DNA from: Spirometra erinaceieuropaei | Taxonomy: Eukaryota; Platyhelminthes; Cestoda; Diphyllobothriidea; Diphyllobothriidae | Assembly: GCA_902702965.1 (NCBI GenBank) | Contig: CACRXP010000032.1 | Location: 789,467-853,466, forward strand | Direction of reading: 5' to 3' | Length of the DNA stretch: 64,000 nucleotides | Shown: positions 1 through 22,711 of the stretch, in pieces | Layout of the letters: each line of letters starts with the position of its first letter | Position numbering within the stretch: the first letter of the stretch is position 1 | Notes under the pieces: model-generated | What the model saw: only the letters and a program-made list of their open reading frames with translations | Database searches by the model: none | What the model was told of the DNA's origin: nothing | Position numbers and translations under genes: made by a program

Positions 1-449
1 CGTATCCTTTGGATTTGGATTACGAGTATACCAACTCGAAAGTTCTACCATTCCTTGAATTTTCGGATCTCGACGTTATTTCCCACGGTATCAGGAGGAA
101 GATTCTACCCAAATTCTCCAAGGAACGGCACCACTGATTAGTAATCTCATTTGCGCCGGTGGATTAAGCGACAAATTTTCCATCAACAGATATTTGCAAT
201 CGTCCACCCATCTGTATAAGGCTCCCTACTTGACAACTTTTCTCCGAGATCTACATCGAAAACTATAAAGGGCTGAGTCGTTTTCTATTTAACTTCATAA
301 TTGGCAAAGTCTTTCTTTGAACAATTGTTGAAAACATCCTGCACTACTCTAGAACTGATTGACGAGTTTGAAAGCCATCAACAATGAGCCAATCAGTTAT
401 GGAAAACGCGTTCACGAAAGTTGCACAACCGGGATTTTAACTCGGTTCC

Positions 450-727
450 TGCGGATCCGTAGGTCAGAGCGTTAAACACTGCACTATCGGTGAACGGTTT
501 TTTTTCTACTGTTAAAGTGCTACAATTATTTTTAAATTTTGTTTTGGAGTTTTTTTTTCACCCCTCGTTTTTCATTTTGCTTAATGGACATCTAATCTCA
601 AAAACTATGTATTGCACTTTGTACAGATTTTGCCTACCTCGTCTAAAATTCGCATGTAAATTTATTTTAACTTGCTTTGATGGGACCCCGACGGGTCTTC
701 AATAAAAATAATTGAATTGAATTGAAC
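450..727 (+). mobile_element. 3' end fragment of a LINE (CR1-like tail)
   Basis: AT-rich stretch without a convincing ORF that ends in an AATAAAAATAATTGAATTG-type tail, that is, a short tandem repeat of TTGAA directly after a GGGTCTTCAATAAA segment. Short tandem repeats at the 3' end instead of poly(A) are usual for CR1-group LINEs. The next LINE begins a few hundred bases downstream in the same orientation, so this may be a separate, 5'-truncated copy. Family assignment is inference. Confidence 0.4.
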
Positions 728-1232
728 GGTTCGACGCTGACGCCGAAGCAAGTACGACGCATGTAAATCCATGCCCTATACCCCCTTCGACGGCCGAAAA
801 TCACTCAAACGTGGAATACGACAGTAGCATCATATCGTCCTTGCGTGGTCGGAACAGTAATGAGCTCTTCCATAAATCGTAAGCAAAATATTGTCATGAG
901 GGGTGCCCCAGAGTCCACGTCCTGCATTCCGAAGGAACGAGTGACGCACGAACTAGACTTTCTTCCTTAGTACGTCAGTGCTGTCCTGAAGGATGGGGAA
1001 ATATTCACCGTTAAAAAAGCTTTCCGACTAGACAAAGCGGACCCAAATCGTGACCTACAAACATCCTCAAGACACCTGAAAATTATTTTGGAAAACGAAG
1101 CCCAAGCAGCACTTTTGTTAGAAAGTTGAACGACCTTAAGCAACTTGCACAAGGAAGTGTTTTTTCAACCAGATAACGAATCGAGGAAAAGACTGAAAAT
1201 GAGAGAACTGAGATCAGTATTGAAGGAGAGAA

Positions 1233-2015
1233 TTGGCAAAGGAAAGAAAGGGCCAAAGATCAAAAATGGACAAAGAGGTCTTTCCTGTCGTCAGAACCCG
1301 TCACACTGAAGACCGGGCCTCCCCAACGAATCAGTCATTGAAGGTTGTCTCCGCAAATGTGCACAGCCTCTTCAACAAACTAGACGAACTAAGAGACTTA
1401 GTTGATGAAATTAAGCCAGGAATTATGGCATTCACAGAAACGTGGCGTACGGAAGATATCGCGGACTCAGAAATATCACTTAGAGGATATCAGCAATTCA
1501 GGAGAGACAGACTAAGCCGAGGAGGGGGAGTCATAATTTATGCCACTTGCAAGCTGAGCGCCATGGCTGATGTACATAGTCTGGTACGGGATGTGGAGCT
1601 GCTAAGCGCTACCATATCTGCTTCGAATGTCCGATCACTGACGCTTTCGGTGGTGTACCGTCCACCTAACCATAATTCTGACTAAGTTCTCATGCTGATA
1701 ACTGAACTGTACAAAGCTAGCGAAAAGAAAGATGTCCTTATCGTTGGAGCTTTTAACGGTTCTGGCATTGATTGGCTAACGTGGACTGCACAAGGGCCGC
1801 AAGACAGCTTTAATCACAAACTCCTACAATGGGCAACGGACAAAATTCTTTGCCAGAATGTTACATTTGGAACACGGGCCAGTGAAGGACAGCAGTCGAA
1901 CTGCCTTGGTCTTATTTTATCCAAGAGGAGGAAAATGTGTTAGACCTACAGGACCGACAGCCATTAGGGTCAAGCGACCACATCACACTTTACTTCGAGT
2001 ACTCACTATTTCCCA
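1233..2015 (+). pseudogene. LINE APE-type endonuclease domain, frameshifted
   Basis: Three overlapping frames together give an apurinic-endonuclease-like domain, the nuclease that nicks target DNA for target-primed reverse transcription. Recognisable pieces in order: SANVHSLFNKLDEL (the NxRS/N-terminal motif), IMAFTETW (catalytic ET), GGGVIIY, VVYRPPN, a degraded GDFN written VGAFNGSGIDW, and the terminal SDH in LGSSDHITLYFEY. The GDFN aspartate is replaced by alanine in this copy, and there are frameshifts near 1685 and 1940. Known family: CR1/jockey LINE ORF2. Decayed and inactive. Confidence 0.75.
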
Positions 2016-2349
2016 AATCCGTTCAACCCGATAGGTGGGAGAGGAACATTTGGAAAGGGGACTATTCTCTCATGAGGAGACAAGCGGCAGCTGTATCATG
2101 GGAGACTGAACTGCATGGTCGAGCAAACGATAACTGGAATACTTTCAGTTCCTTACTGAAAGAGATTGTTTATTCAAATTGTCGTCTCAGAAGAAAGACA
2201 ATCGCAAACCGCCCAAAATGGATAAACCCGGACCTGAAGGCCTCTTTCAGAAAAAGGAATCGTCTGTGGAGGCGTTACAGACTAACGGGCTCCGAAGAAC
2301 ACTTACAGGAATATAAATGGCAACGAAACGATTGTAAATGAGAGGTCTC

Positions 2350-4178
2350 AAAGTTGCGAACGAAGTTTGAACTGAACATACTTCGACATTCGTTGGAGCA
2401 CCTGAAAATTCTATATGGTTATGTTCGAAGTACTAAAAGGATTCAAGAGCCGATCCCTGCCCTTAGGTCTGCAGATGAAAAAGTGGAGACTGATGACCAG
2501 GTTAAAGCGTCTTTCCTTTCCCACTTCTTTCAGTCCGTCTTCACCCGAAAACCTAGTTCTATATTTGCCCAACCATCCATTCGTCAACGAACCTCTCCCA
2601 GTACCCTTCCCCCTCCTACACCCTCCCTACCCTCCTTAACCGAGGAACCACTCTTTTTATCGACCATAGTAAGGGCCGAGCTACTACGGCTGAAACCCGC
2701 CCAATCGCCTGGCCCACATAGAATTTCCGCACTAGCACTTCGTGAACTTGCTAATGAACTGTGCTAGCCATTATCTGCAATCTTTCAAAAGTCATTTGAA
2801 GACGGCGAGCTCCCAGAAGAATGGAAGTGCGCCCTCATTATTCCGATCCATAAAGGGGGCTCAAGACCTGACTGCGGAAATTATCGTCCCGTCAGTCTTA
2901 CTTGCATCGCGTGTAAAATGATGGAACGCATTATCAAACGATACTTGATGAAATACCTGGAAAAGAAAAAAATATTGCGTGATGCCCAACACGGTTTCGT
3001 CCAGGGCGCTCCTGCCTAACAAGTGTTCTTTACTCGCACGAGAAATGGACACGAGCTACCGATAAGGGTTTTCCAGTGGATGTCATATTTTTTGACTTCA
3101 AGAAGGCGTTTGACAGTGTCCCACACAGGCTTCTTTTACAGAAGATCTAGGATTTAGGGATTCAATGAAGAATGTTTAAGTGGATCAGGAGTTTTTTGTC
3201 CTCCAGACTACGAAGAGTCGTTGTTGGAAATTCTACCTCGGAATGGGTAAAGGTGAAAATTGGTGTCCCACTGGGTTCTGTCTTATGCCAGTACTCTTCC
3301 TGATTTATGTCAATGACTGTATCAGCGAAGTGAATTGCGAGGCCCTCATGTTCACGGATGACATAAAAATATGGACTGAAGTCAAGTGCGATGATGATGC
3401 AGAGAAGATGCAGTCGAACATCGACAGACTGCGTGCTTGGTCGAACAGATGGCTTTTGAAGTTTAACGTGTCCAAATGCGTGATCTTGCACCTGAGCACC
3501 GGCCGCAATGCCTCTCCCAAACACCAGTACTATATTGACGGGACGAGGTTAGAAACTGTGGAAAGACACAGGGATCTGGGTGTATGGACGACCACAAATC
3601 TATCGTCATCAGAACACTGTAGAAAGATGGTCCAGAAGGCAACTTGTACTCTACACTGGACCAGACGTGCATTTAAAATATTTCCTCCCGATCTCTTTGA
3701 AAGATTCTTTGGTGTCTTTGTGAGACCTCATCTGGAGTATGGAATGCCAGCAACTTCACCATGGATGAGGAAGGATATCGACTTACTCGAACAGGTGCAA
3801 CGCAGAGCGACAAAGATGGTCGACGGTCTAAAGCATTTGTCTTATCAGGAGAGGCTGAATTTGCTTGGCTTATTCCCCCTCTCTTATAGACAAATAAACT
3901 GCAGTCTGCTTTTGACGTTTCGGATTGTCCGCAGCGAGGGTTGCTCATTAAGAGCAGAGGACTTCTTTGAGTTTGCACGTACAAACGAACTATGCGGCCA
4001 CGCCTACAAAGTCAGGAATGAGCGCACGCGTTTAGACCGCCGAACATTTTCATTCACCCAGCGGGATGTCAGACCGGGGAGCTCGCTTCCAAGCGAGATG
4101 GTGACGGCTGACACAATTAATGTGTTTAAAAAAACTTGCTTGTCTAATTTTCGAGAGAAATCGACTTTTACAGCATGA
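2350..4178 (+). pseudogene. LINE reverse transcriptase and C-terminal domain, frameshifted
   Basis: Reverse transcriptase of the same LINE. Visible motifs: LKPAQSPGPHRISALALREL (an SPGPD-like entry motif), EWKCALIIPIHKGG, NYRPVSLTCIACKMMERII, a frame-broken motif A region near 3090-3115 (DFKKAFDSVP in translation), PLGSVL-like bases near 3270 in another frame, and MFTDDIKIW, where F-T-D-D replaces the more common F-A-D-D. From 3180 to 4178 one frame stays open for 332 codons and includes the LGVWTTTNL and RRATKMV blocks typical of CR1-type C-termini. The frame changes around 2770-3290 break the palm domain. A pseudogene by reading frame. Confidence 0.8.
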
Positions 4179-4469
4179 CTATGCACAGCCAGTTTTGTAA
4201 AAAACTGTCATATACAATCCTTCCGCACTAATTTGCAGTGCCCTTATGCACTATCTTATGATTATGATTGAACTGTGATCCAATGACATTGTAAATGCCT
4301 GTAATTTTATTTATGAGTACGAATCTGCGAAAGCACTGTACATAAATAGGATCATCAAGGGCTCTGTCTCTAACCCTCCAAATATATACGTATGCACATA
4401 TACAAACCAGACAATCTAAGCGATCGTTCATACATACCAAAAACAGAATATAACCCAGGACGCTACCCT

Positions 4470-4716
4470 ACTCAACTCCGTTGTGAGCGGTTTCTGGTGC
4501 CAATTTGTTGTTATTAATACACATACGCTGACATCGGCCAGTGAGTGGGCTGCTATCCAAATCCGTTTGGCGCAGTTTAGATGTGAGCCTTCTTTGTGGT
4601 ACCCTGTCAAAGACTTTGCTGACGTCAGTGCAGACTGCACCTAATGACAAGCTCATCTCTGGGGATTCGTTTAGTTTTCCTTTGATGTGAGCGGGTTGAT
4701 TGTACAGGCTCGGCAA
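4470..4716 (-). pseudogene. Short LINE reverse transcriptase fragment
   Basis: The minus strand reads AVCTDVSKVFDRVPQRRLTS followed by a TGRCQRMCINNN-like stretch and APET. This is the palm motif A (DVSKAFDRVPH in intact elements) and the next strand of a CR1/jockey-type reverse transcriptase. Only about 80 residues remain and both ends are abrupt. It lies opposite in orientation to the LINE just upstream, so it is a separate truncated insertion. Confidence 0.5.
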
Positions 4717-4729
4717 CCTTTAAATCCAC

Positions 4730-6374
4730 GCTAATGCGCACTAAACAAGTTGTCTCCCTCAATATGCCTCTTCAAAATAAATCAATTTATCGTTTTATTA
4801 AGTACCCCTTAGAGTACTACCAGGGCAAGGGAAAATAAATTGTCAAAGGAATTTTAGAACGTGTAGACCAATTCTGTACAATATTCAGCTCAGGCTTGTA
4901 AAAGCAGCTAGCGGGCAGTGAAAATGACCAAATGAGTATGAATTGACTAGCTTTTAAGGAGAAAAAAGGGTGAGTATGTAGGCTGGACAGGATTGGACCG
5001 CAAATGGTAGTGTATACGGGATTCGTTATGGCAGAATTTCTAAACCGGATGGGGCGAGACGGGAGGAAGTCAGACACGACCGGTCACAGTCGACTTGGAG
5101 TCAAGCCTGAGGCGGTCATCAAAGCTTAAAGGGAAAACGCGATCACGATATTTCTCTTTTGTTGACCAACCAAACAACTAGAAAATGACGAAAATAGAGG
5201 ATTCCGTTGTGATCGTTAACAGACCGCTTGGGGTTAAAATGAGCAGTTGACATCGAGAGCTGCGAAAATTATCGACTGGAGGTAAGAACCCAAGATCTCA
5301 GACGCCGGAATATAATCCTGGTGGTTTGCTATCAGCGAATCGAATTTGGCCTAGAGCATCCGCTACAGGATGACCCAAATCACTTCTTTGACAGGCTAGC
5401 TGGGGAGGACAACGTGTTCTGCAAGAGACACAATGCGTGGACCGAAAAATAAAAAAAATCGAAATTCCCGACGAGAGATCCTAGAAAGCGAAACTCAACG
5501 GAGAGAGTGAAATGCGACTGAGTATGGTTGTTTGGCGGCGATATCCTAAATTCTCGATATGCAGGTTATCTGGCGAGCTTATGTCCATTGGTAGGTGACT
5601 CCAAAGGAAAGTATACGCAGAAGCGAAGAAAAGAGAGAGCCGGATGTGGAGAAAGTGAAAGGAGGTATTATCAAGGAACAATTGTAAAGATTGTGTGGGC
5701 GAGTAACAGGGGTAGGAGTTGGAATCTCAGGAAGATTTAAACTGTTATTAATGTGAAAGAGTGACAGAGGCCTGCTTCTAGACCCGAAACCATGAGAATT
5801 CTAGGTAAATTACCTGGCATCTATTTGATTAGGAAATATTTGGATGTTCCGTACCCAAGAGCCTTCTAGCAAAATGCCAATAGACATTTTCAACTTTGGA
5901 ACAAGCAACCACATTCATTAGATCGAAGAATCGACAACAATATTGAAGGATAGAGAAAACAAACATTCAAAGACGTCCTAATTTAATTCTTGAAAAGGTA
6001 GGAATTGTCAGAAAAAGAACCACAAATCCCGGCTGTGTTGGCCGAGAGATTTAGATTATTAATGTAGCTTAAATATAAGTCCGTGGTGGTAGCACATTAA
6101 GTCTTAGGTGTGTCTCGAAAAAACCACTGGTTGGTGCAGACACTCAGGTCAAAAACACACATTGTGATGATTGGCTGGAGAGAATTCTGTTTGCCATTTT
6201 GATCTCCACACAAAAGTAGCAACCAATCAGCATGGATTTGTCGCAGGCAATGTTCGGATGTAGATTTGGAGGACGAATATACAAGTTTAGAGTCATCAGC
6301 ATGAGTAAAAGGATGAGAATGTTCTACTGCCGACGAAATATCCTTAATTAAAAACAAAAACGAACAGAATCGAA
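4730..6374. other. Unassigned intergenic sequence
   Basis: I see no coding region, tRNA, or repeat family member that recurs in this window. Open frames are short and lack family motifs. Confidence 0.5.
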
Positions 6375-7149
6375 CAGCGTCTGTGTGCGCTTGTTTCTGC
6401 TCACGCGAAAGTAACATCGCACACAGTGCTAACGATAATACTGACGGCAACTCGGGAGAGACTGACATATGCCCGCACGCCTACTTTCACTGTCTACGTG
6501 CATGGATACACATAAACTGGCAGAAATTCGTGCAGCGGTGGGGCGGAAGCAGAATTGACGGTGGAGGCGATGGCGTCACGCAGGGTGCGGTCGAAGAAAT
6601 GCGTCTAAGACGGAGGCGGCGAAGTGCTGCGTGGGGACGCTGCAACGACCTCTAACACGGCATAGGCCTCAGCAACGTTTCCGGCAGACATTTACTGCTA
6701 ATTGCGTGGCACAGCCTTTAATCAAGTTACACTACGTATGCGACGCGCACTTTGGTATTGGACATGGGGGGACGCAGTATGAAGGCACGGAGTGGGGTAA
6801 ACAACCACGAGGATTGCCAGCAGAAAGACCAGTCAATTAAAGCCATTAGGAAAGACTTTGTTGCTGCGCGAGTGGGAGAATGGTTGCTACTTTTCGTATG
6901 CCTGACCACTCGACCGTTGAAAATACAGACTTCCCATACACTGGGAACTATCTAGTCCCCAGATACTTCAGCAATGGTTGTACTAGAAGCCAAATTTTAT
7001 ACTTGGCAGAGTTGAGAGAACCAATTCAGCGTTACACTTCCGCACAATGCGTAGTACCAACACTAACGGAGAGAACGGCACCGACAGAGCTCTGGTTGAG
7101 CTAGGCCATGGTTCAGACTATGCTCCCATTCTATCCAGGTTGCGCAAAA

Positions 7150-7355
7150 TAACAACCCCCTATGAGGAATAGCATTAACGATGAAGACAAGAGGGACTGG
7201 GATGGCCATTTATGCCTTACTGGCCGTCGTCATACCCAATCCAGAAGTGTGGGACACCTGGGGCTCGATCACGCGACCTGCTGGTTAGAAGTCCAACGCC
7301 TCCAACCATTGAGCCACGGATTCGTTGTCTTGTCGGTTTCTACAGACTCCCAACT
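7150..7355 (-). mobile_element. tRNA-derived SINE
   Basis: On the minus strand the head reads CCGTGGCTCAATGGTTGGAG (box A-like), then GTTGGACTTCTAACCAGC and a GTGATCGAGCCCC box B-like segment, resembling tRNA-Arg(UCU). The body continues with GACGACGGCCAGTAAGGC, ATGGCCATCCCAGTC and a TTGTCTTC tail, the body shared by the SINEs near 26, 31, 53 and 54 kb. A mirror copy lies at 17100-17300 in the right arm. Confidence 0.75.
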
Positions 7356-7764
7356 GGCCGTCTAACTGACAACCCTCTGGCACCCCTCAGCTAGAGAAAG
7401 ACTTGTTTGAATTGAAGCAACCGCTGCAGAACACCTACCAGGCGTCAGGCCATTGTAGGTGTCGCTGCCAGAGTTGGATCTCCGACGAAGTAATTTGGCT
7501 GGATAACGGTGCAAGGTTAACTAACTGTTGCGAGGATCGAACTTCAGTTTCCTTAGTCGCGAAACTATGCCCTGTGCGCTCTACGACTGCAAAGACCTCG
7601 GAAGAAACGGCGCCCGATATCGCGACTGCGGTGCAGCTAACGGAGATACAATGAGATTTTGTTAGTTTGAAGATGAGCCTCCATTACCATGAACATGCAA
7701 TGTGCCCCGAGCAGCGCGCATATAGGACGTGGGATGAACACTCGAACCAGCTTCTGAAGCCGTC

Positions 7765-7986
7765 CGGCTATGCCTCATTAGGTGCTGCCAACTTCGATTA
7801 CGCTTGGCACTCGAATGTGACCGTGACTGCAGTCTATCATACGCAGGAGAGGACCTTGGAGCCATAAGTATAATACGGCTAGGCCTCATTGGGTGCTGCC
7901 AACTTCGATTACGCTTGGTACCCGAGTGTGACCGTGACTGTAGTCTATAATACGCAGGAGAGAACGTTGGAGCCCAAAGTATAATA
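7765..7986. repeat. 111-bp tandem duplication (two units)
   Basis: Two head-to-tail units, 7765-7875 and 7876-7986, both starting CGGCTA(T/G)GCCTCATT and containing GTGCTGCCAACTTCGATTAC. The units differ at several sites. The right arm of the inverted repeat has only one unit (about 16560-16670), so the duplication arose after the arms were duplicated, or was lost on one side. Confidence 0.8.
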
Positions 7987-8089
7987 CGGAACAAGGCACC
8001 TGAGGAGGAGTGCCTTCCAACTGTGATGTACAAGCTTCATTCAACGGCATAAAGCTGAGCAATTCAACGGACTTCTCGTCCGAACTTGG

Positions 8090-9650
8090 GTAGTCCCTTC
8101 CGACTGACGTGCGTAAGACTGTCATTACACCGGTCTTCTGGGCAACAAAGGCATCGTTAAGGGAACACTGCATCACATCGTTGCAAAAGTCTTCGAACTA
8201 ATCCACCACGATCATTCCCTATTGTATCGCGACCGGCACAATCAATGCGCATTTTGGTCAGACCGAGGATGTGCTGGTCGACACTTCTCGCCTTGTCAAA
8301 CATTCAAACACCGACGCTCCATCGGGATCCCTTGTTGTCAACCACGCTGCATGATGCCGTGCTGCCGAAATAACTCTATTCGATTCGGGCCTACTACTAC
8401 AGAACAAGGATCAAGGCCCGTTTGAATGGACGGGAGGATGATCTTTTCTATATTCACCTACGGCGTCCGTCATGGCTGCACTCTCTAACAGATCTGTTCA
8501 ACTACGTGATACACCGGTTTTTTCAACATGCGTACGCAGACCACCCTAACGTCACAGTAGACAGCAATCGGTGTCGCAAATACAAACTACGCTGACGATA
8601 CTGTGATCCATACGAGCTCTCTTGAAGAAATTCTTTTAAAGCGAGGAGAATCTCTGCAGGTTTCGTGGTCGGAGATACCTGAACCAGCGGACAGCTTTCG
8701 ACACTTTGTCAAATAAGCAAGGTGCAAATGAACTCGATCAGGGATTCGCAGCCTTCTCGTCCGACTCCCTTAAAACCACTGAAATCGGAACAAGGCTATT
8801 CCTGAGACAAAGCTGCGTATGCACAAAGCCTGTGTCACTGTACGGATGTGAAACATGGTCTGTACGCAAGCACGATGCATTCGGCCCGCAAGTATCTAAA
8901 CCGGTGATGCTTGCGTTCACCTTCTCGAGTTCGGGTCCCCGATCGCGTCTCCCAAGGAACGACCGTACAGTCCAGTCAACTGCTCTCTCCTCACTTGTTG
9001 ACAGAGATAGTTCGACCGTGTGCCGTGCCGGGCTGACGGTGGAGTTGTCCAAGAGGCCAGTTCGTCCGAGCTTCGCCCTGGGTAGCGACGGCGATAAGTT
9101 GGCGGACATGAAATGAACTGGCCACGAATACATCGCTAGCCTTGCGGTCTTCAGTCTGCGGGGATGGCGCGTCAGCTGGTCCAACTTCACTCGGTGCCGT
9201 GCCGTTGACGGATTGCAATTGAAGTCGGGCAATTTGCGGCGATGAATCCTTCACATGCGCCCCGCTAAAGCAGTAGTCGTGAATACCGTCGCAGGTAGTC
9301 AGTAAAGTCTGCACGACTAAGTGCGACCATACTGACAAGCGAAATTATGGACTGCAAGTGGACTATTATGACGGCCCGTCGAGTCCAAACCTTTGAGTCT
9401 GTCCAACGGGATCCCTTGTTGTCAACCATGCTGCACGATGCCGCATCACCGGAAATACTCCATTCGGTTGGAGCCTACCACCACTGAACAAGACTTAAAG
9501 CCCATCTGAATGGACAGGAGGGGAATTCTTCAACGTTCGCCCAGGGTTGATTGGCGGGAGATGTTCGGCGGGCTGAAGGCGGCCGAATGTAGGCGGCTGC
9601 GCTGGAGATCACGAGAGGCAACTGCCACAGCACTCTAGCTTAAGCCACTA
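8090..9650 (+). pseudogene. Decayed LINE reverse transcriptase (RTE-like)
   Basis: Scattered frames give a non-LTR reverse transcriptase in the right order: QCAFWSDRGCAGRHFSPCQT (fingers, compare FRPGRGCxDQIFTLRQ) near 8245-8305; GVRHGCTLS (motif B, QGxxLS-like) near 8462-8490; YADDTVI (motif C) at 8588-8608; TKLRMHKACV followed in another frame by LYGCETW near 8805-8865; and a C-terminal VDWREMFGGLKAAE near 9550-9590. The frame changes repeatedly. A segment of about 120 bp beginning GATCCCTTGTTGTCAACCA occurs twice, near 8328 and 9409. RTE-type is the best guess. The counterpart in the right arm is mostly lost in the assembly gap. Confidence 0.6.
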
Positions 9651-9929
9651 AGGATTTTACTCCCCTCAACCTACACTCCAATATGCATCTTCTCAGCTTG
9701 TAGACTCCGTCAATGTCGGGTTCAACCCTACTCACAACTGTGACTAGACTTCCTAGTCCGTCTGTTTATTCTACCGTCTAAATGCGCTCTTTTTGCGCTC
9801 GTGTATGGTTGCCTCGGGAACAAAGATGCTAATGACAAAAATAACCCAGGCTCTCGAAATGCCCTGCTCGTTGGTCCCCAAAACGAACTGCTGCTTCTGA
9901 GCAGCATACAACCGAATTATACTATGGAC

Positions 9930-10275
9930 ATGGAAACAGTGGATACTGGACACAAATTTACATGAGAGACCACTCGTATTGTTGGCGTCCGACCAATAAG
10001 GAAATGGTGCGCATTCCTGGAGGAAATGCACTCAGATGATGCCTGCATCAAGTGGCATAGTGGCCTAGATGCACACAAAATCGTTAAGGACACATTTAAA
10101 CTGGTTCAATCAATCCTGCAGAAGGTGGAAAATCGCAATTAACACGTATTGTCAAGACTTTGCAAATCATAAAATCCATTGTTGGATTCAGTTGTGAAGT
10201 TGTTTTTTGCACACCCATAGTCTGAGGACGAGCTGGGGAACCAGTCTCGGAAATTTACACATTAAAATTTACCGT
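9930..10275 (+). pseudogene. PLE fragment: end of GIY-YIG domain and 3' tail
   Basis: The translation VDTGHKFT (stop) ETTRIVGVRP followed by FLEEMHSDDACIKWHSGLDA matches the C-terminal part of the GIY-YIG endonuclease in the PLE near 30 kb (LETGHKFAWDMAGIVGAR, EVIHSDNSCTNRHVELHA). One in-frame stop is visible. Directly downstream lies a hammerhead-like motif, as in the other PLE tails here. The N-terminal part and reverse transcriptase are missing. The mirrored copy is at 15600-16030. Confidence 0.65.
10222..10253 (+). ncRNA. Hammerhead-ribozyme-like motif in PLE tail
   Basis: CTGAGGA, one unpaired C, the stem GAG-CTGG pairing with CCAG-(T)-CTC around a GGAA loop, then GGAAA. The mirrored copy in the right arm reads CTCGAAAA, with GAAA abutting the stem. 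The layout equals that in the tails of unrelated PLE copies in this window. Hammerhead motifs in PLE tails are established; activity of this copy is unknown, and it lacks a clear GUC cleavage site. Confidence 0.4.
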
Positions 10276-10541
10276 TCCCCAAAGTATTTCATCTTCCTAA
10301 CTAAATTTCTTGGGATGCCTGTTTTTCAATTCATATGTATCTAACCACGGATTAGCCGACTTTGGCCTGGTATGTGGTTGCCTGCTCATGATCTCTACCA
10401 CACATAAACAGTTTGCTTGCTTCGTAAATCCAATGAATCAGTGTGCACCTATTCCCGAGTGAACGTGAGTATATGCATCTATATTTCCACAAAGATCTCG
10501 GCGTAATCTTCTGAGAACGGAAGCACTGTCTGTGCTAACTA

Positions 10542-11540
10542 AATTATTTACACCTCAGAACTGAATAAGGGTCCAATTTACCACAATGCCAAGGAAAGTG
10601 AATATCGACTTATGTTGATAACTTATAACTAAAATCGCAAGGCCAGCGATAAAACGCGTTTGAAGATATAAATAAATCTGACTTAGCTTTTACGTAGTGA
10701 AGAATGAAGTACAGTGCATTAATACGGACAAAAGTACGTTTGGTCTCATACGAATATTCTCCTAATTCAGTTGGCAACCATAACAAGTTTCACAAAGACT
10801 CTGTCGTTGGCGGCGACCATGTACTAAATTATATTGTACGTTTTGTCTGATTTAACACATCAGATTATTATAACCATAAGTTTGGACGAAAAACTCACTT
10901 GCACAATCCTCGCCGGACCTTCCTGCCATTGACCAGTTACGTGATTTTAATACTTTAAAGAACCCTATCATAAAAGTGGATTTAAGCGCACTCATTCCCG
11001 TTGGGCACAGCGCGAGGAGCTTTAATCCACTGTTGCATAACCTGTCTTTTTTATAACATAGTTGTATTACTGATAGGTCGAAACGCTACTGCTGGTGGGG
11101 TGCCAGACCAGCAGTTGGGCGCGGTCTCAGATTGTCGTCTACTAAGATCTTTGCAGATGAGGATTTGCAATAATTCAAAGGGCCAAAGGCCCTGAAGAGT
11201 CAAAGACACCACCTGAGTCATTTTCTAAATCTGTGTTGCAGTTGCAATAGTATATAATTTGGATTTCATGTCCGTGGAGATCGGAAAATTGCATGAATTG
11301 ATATTGACTGAGAACCTCCGAAACAGTCGTACAAACTGAGTAGGTATCATGGTCCAACTCCTTGTCTCAAAAAACGCACAAAAGCTACTGTTAGCGTGAA
11401 GCAAAGGAAACTAAATAAGACCAACGGCAAAAACTTATCTGTTCCTTACTATGCCAGAAAAGAGTGTTTTATCGACTCGTTAGTAAAACGGTGGCGGGCG
11501 TTGCGAGTCACTGTTTGATTTTTTGGTTGTGGCTTTAGAA
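10542..11540 (+). promoter_or_regulatory. Upstream region of the PP1 gene
   Basis: Unique sequence between the left repeat arm and the PP1 start codon; it must hold the 5' UTR and probably the core promoter. No TATA box in a convincing position. The sequence just before the ATG is T-rich and ends in CTTTAG at 11533-11538, two bases before ATGG, which looks like a 3' splice acceptor (for a 5'-UTR intron or for spliced-leader trans-splicing). No regulatory element can be named with confidence. Confidence 0.35.

Positions 11541-22711
<11,171 letters not shown>

Larger units (their letters stand above)
960..4275 (+). mobile_element. CR1-like non-LTR retrotransposon, decayed
   Basis: A LINE with the domain order of the CR1/jockey superfamily: a linker upstream of the endonuclease (about 970-1250), an APE-type endonuclease (about 1330-2010), a reverse transcriptase (about 2640-3400) and a long C-terminal region (about 3400-4178). 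The open frame is broken many times by frameshifts and stops (for example stops after 1685 and 2767), so this copy cannot be autonomous. The 3' end is near 4275, after a short TTATGATTATGATTGA-like repeat that resembles a CR1 tail. No target-site duplication was found by eye. Confidence 0.8.
6375..10541 (+). repeat. Left arm of a ~4.1-kb inverted repeat
   Basis: The reverse complement of this arm matches 15348-18076 almost end to end. The outer ends meet at an AGCGTCTG-like boundary (6376 versus about 18075) and the inner ends at TGTGCTAACTA (about 10541 versus 15348). Sampled stretches look about 95% identical, so the copies are not an identical assembly echo. The arm holds a tRNA-derived SINE (minus), a 111-bp tandem duplication, a decayed LINE and a PLE 3' end. 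The spacer between the arms carries PP1 exons 1-5. Confidence 0.85.

Noticed and set aside
8738..9232. 164-codon minus-strand ORF in the left repeat arm
   Set aside because: Antisense to the decayed LINE reverse transcriptase; no motif of its own.
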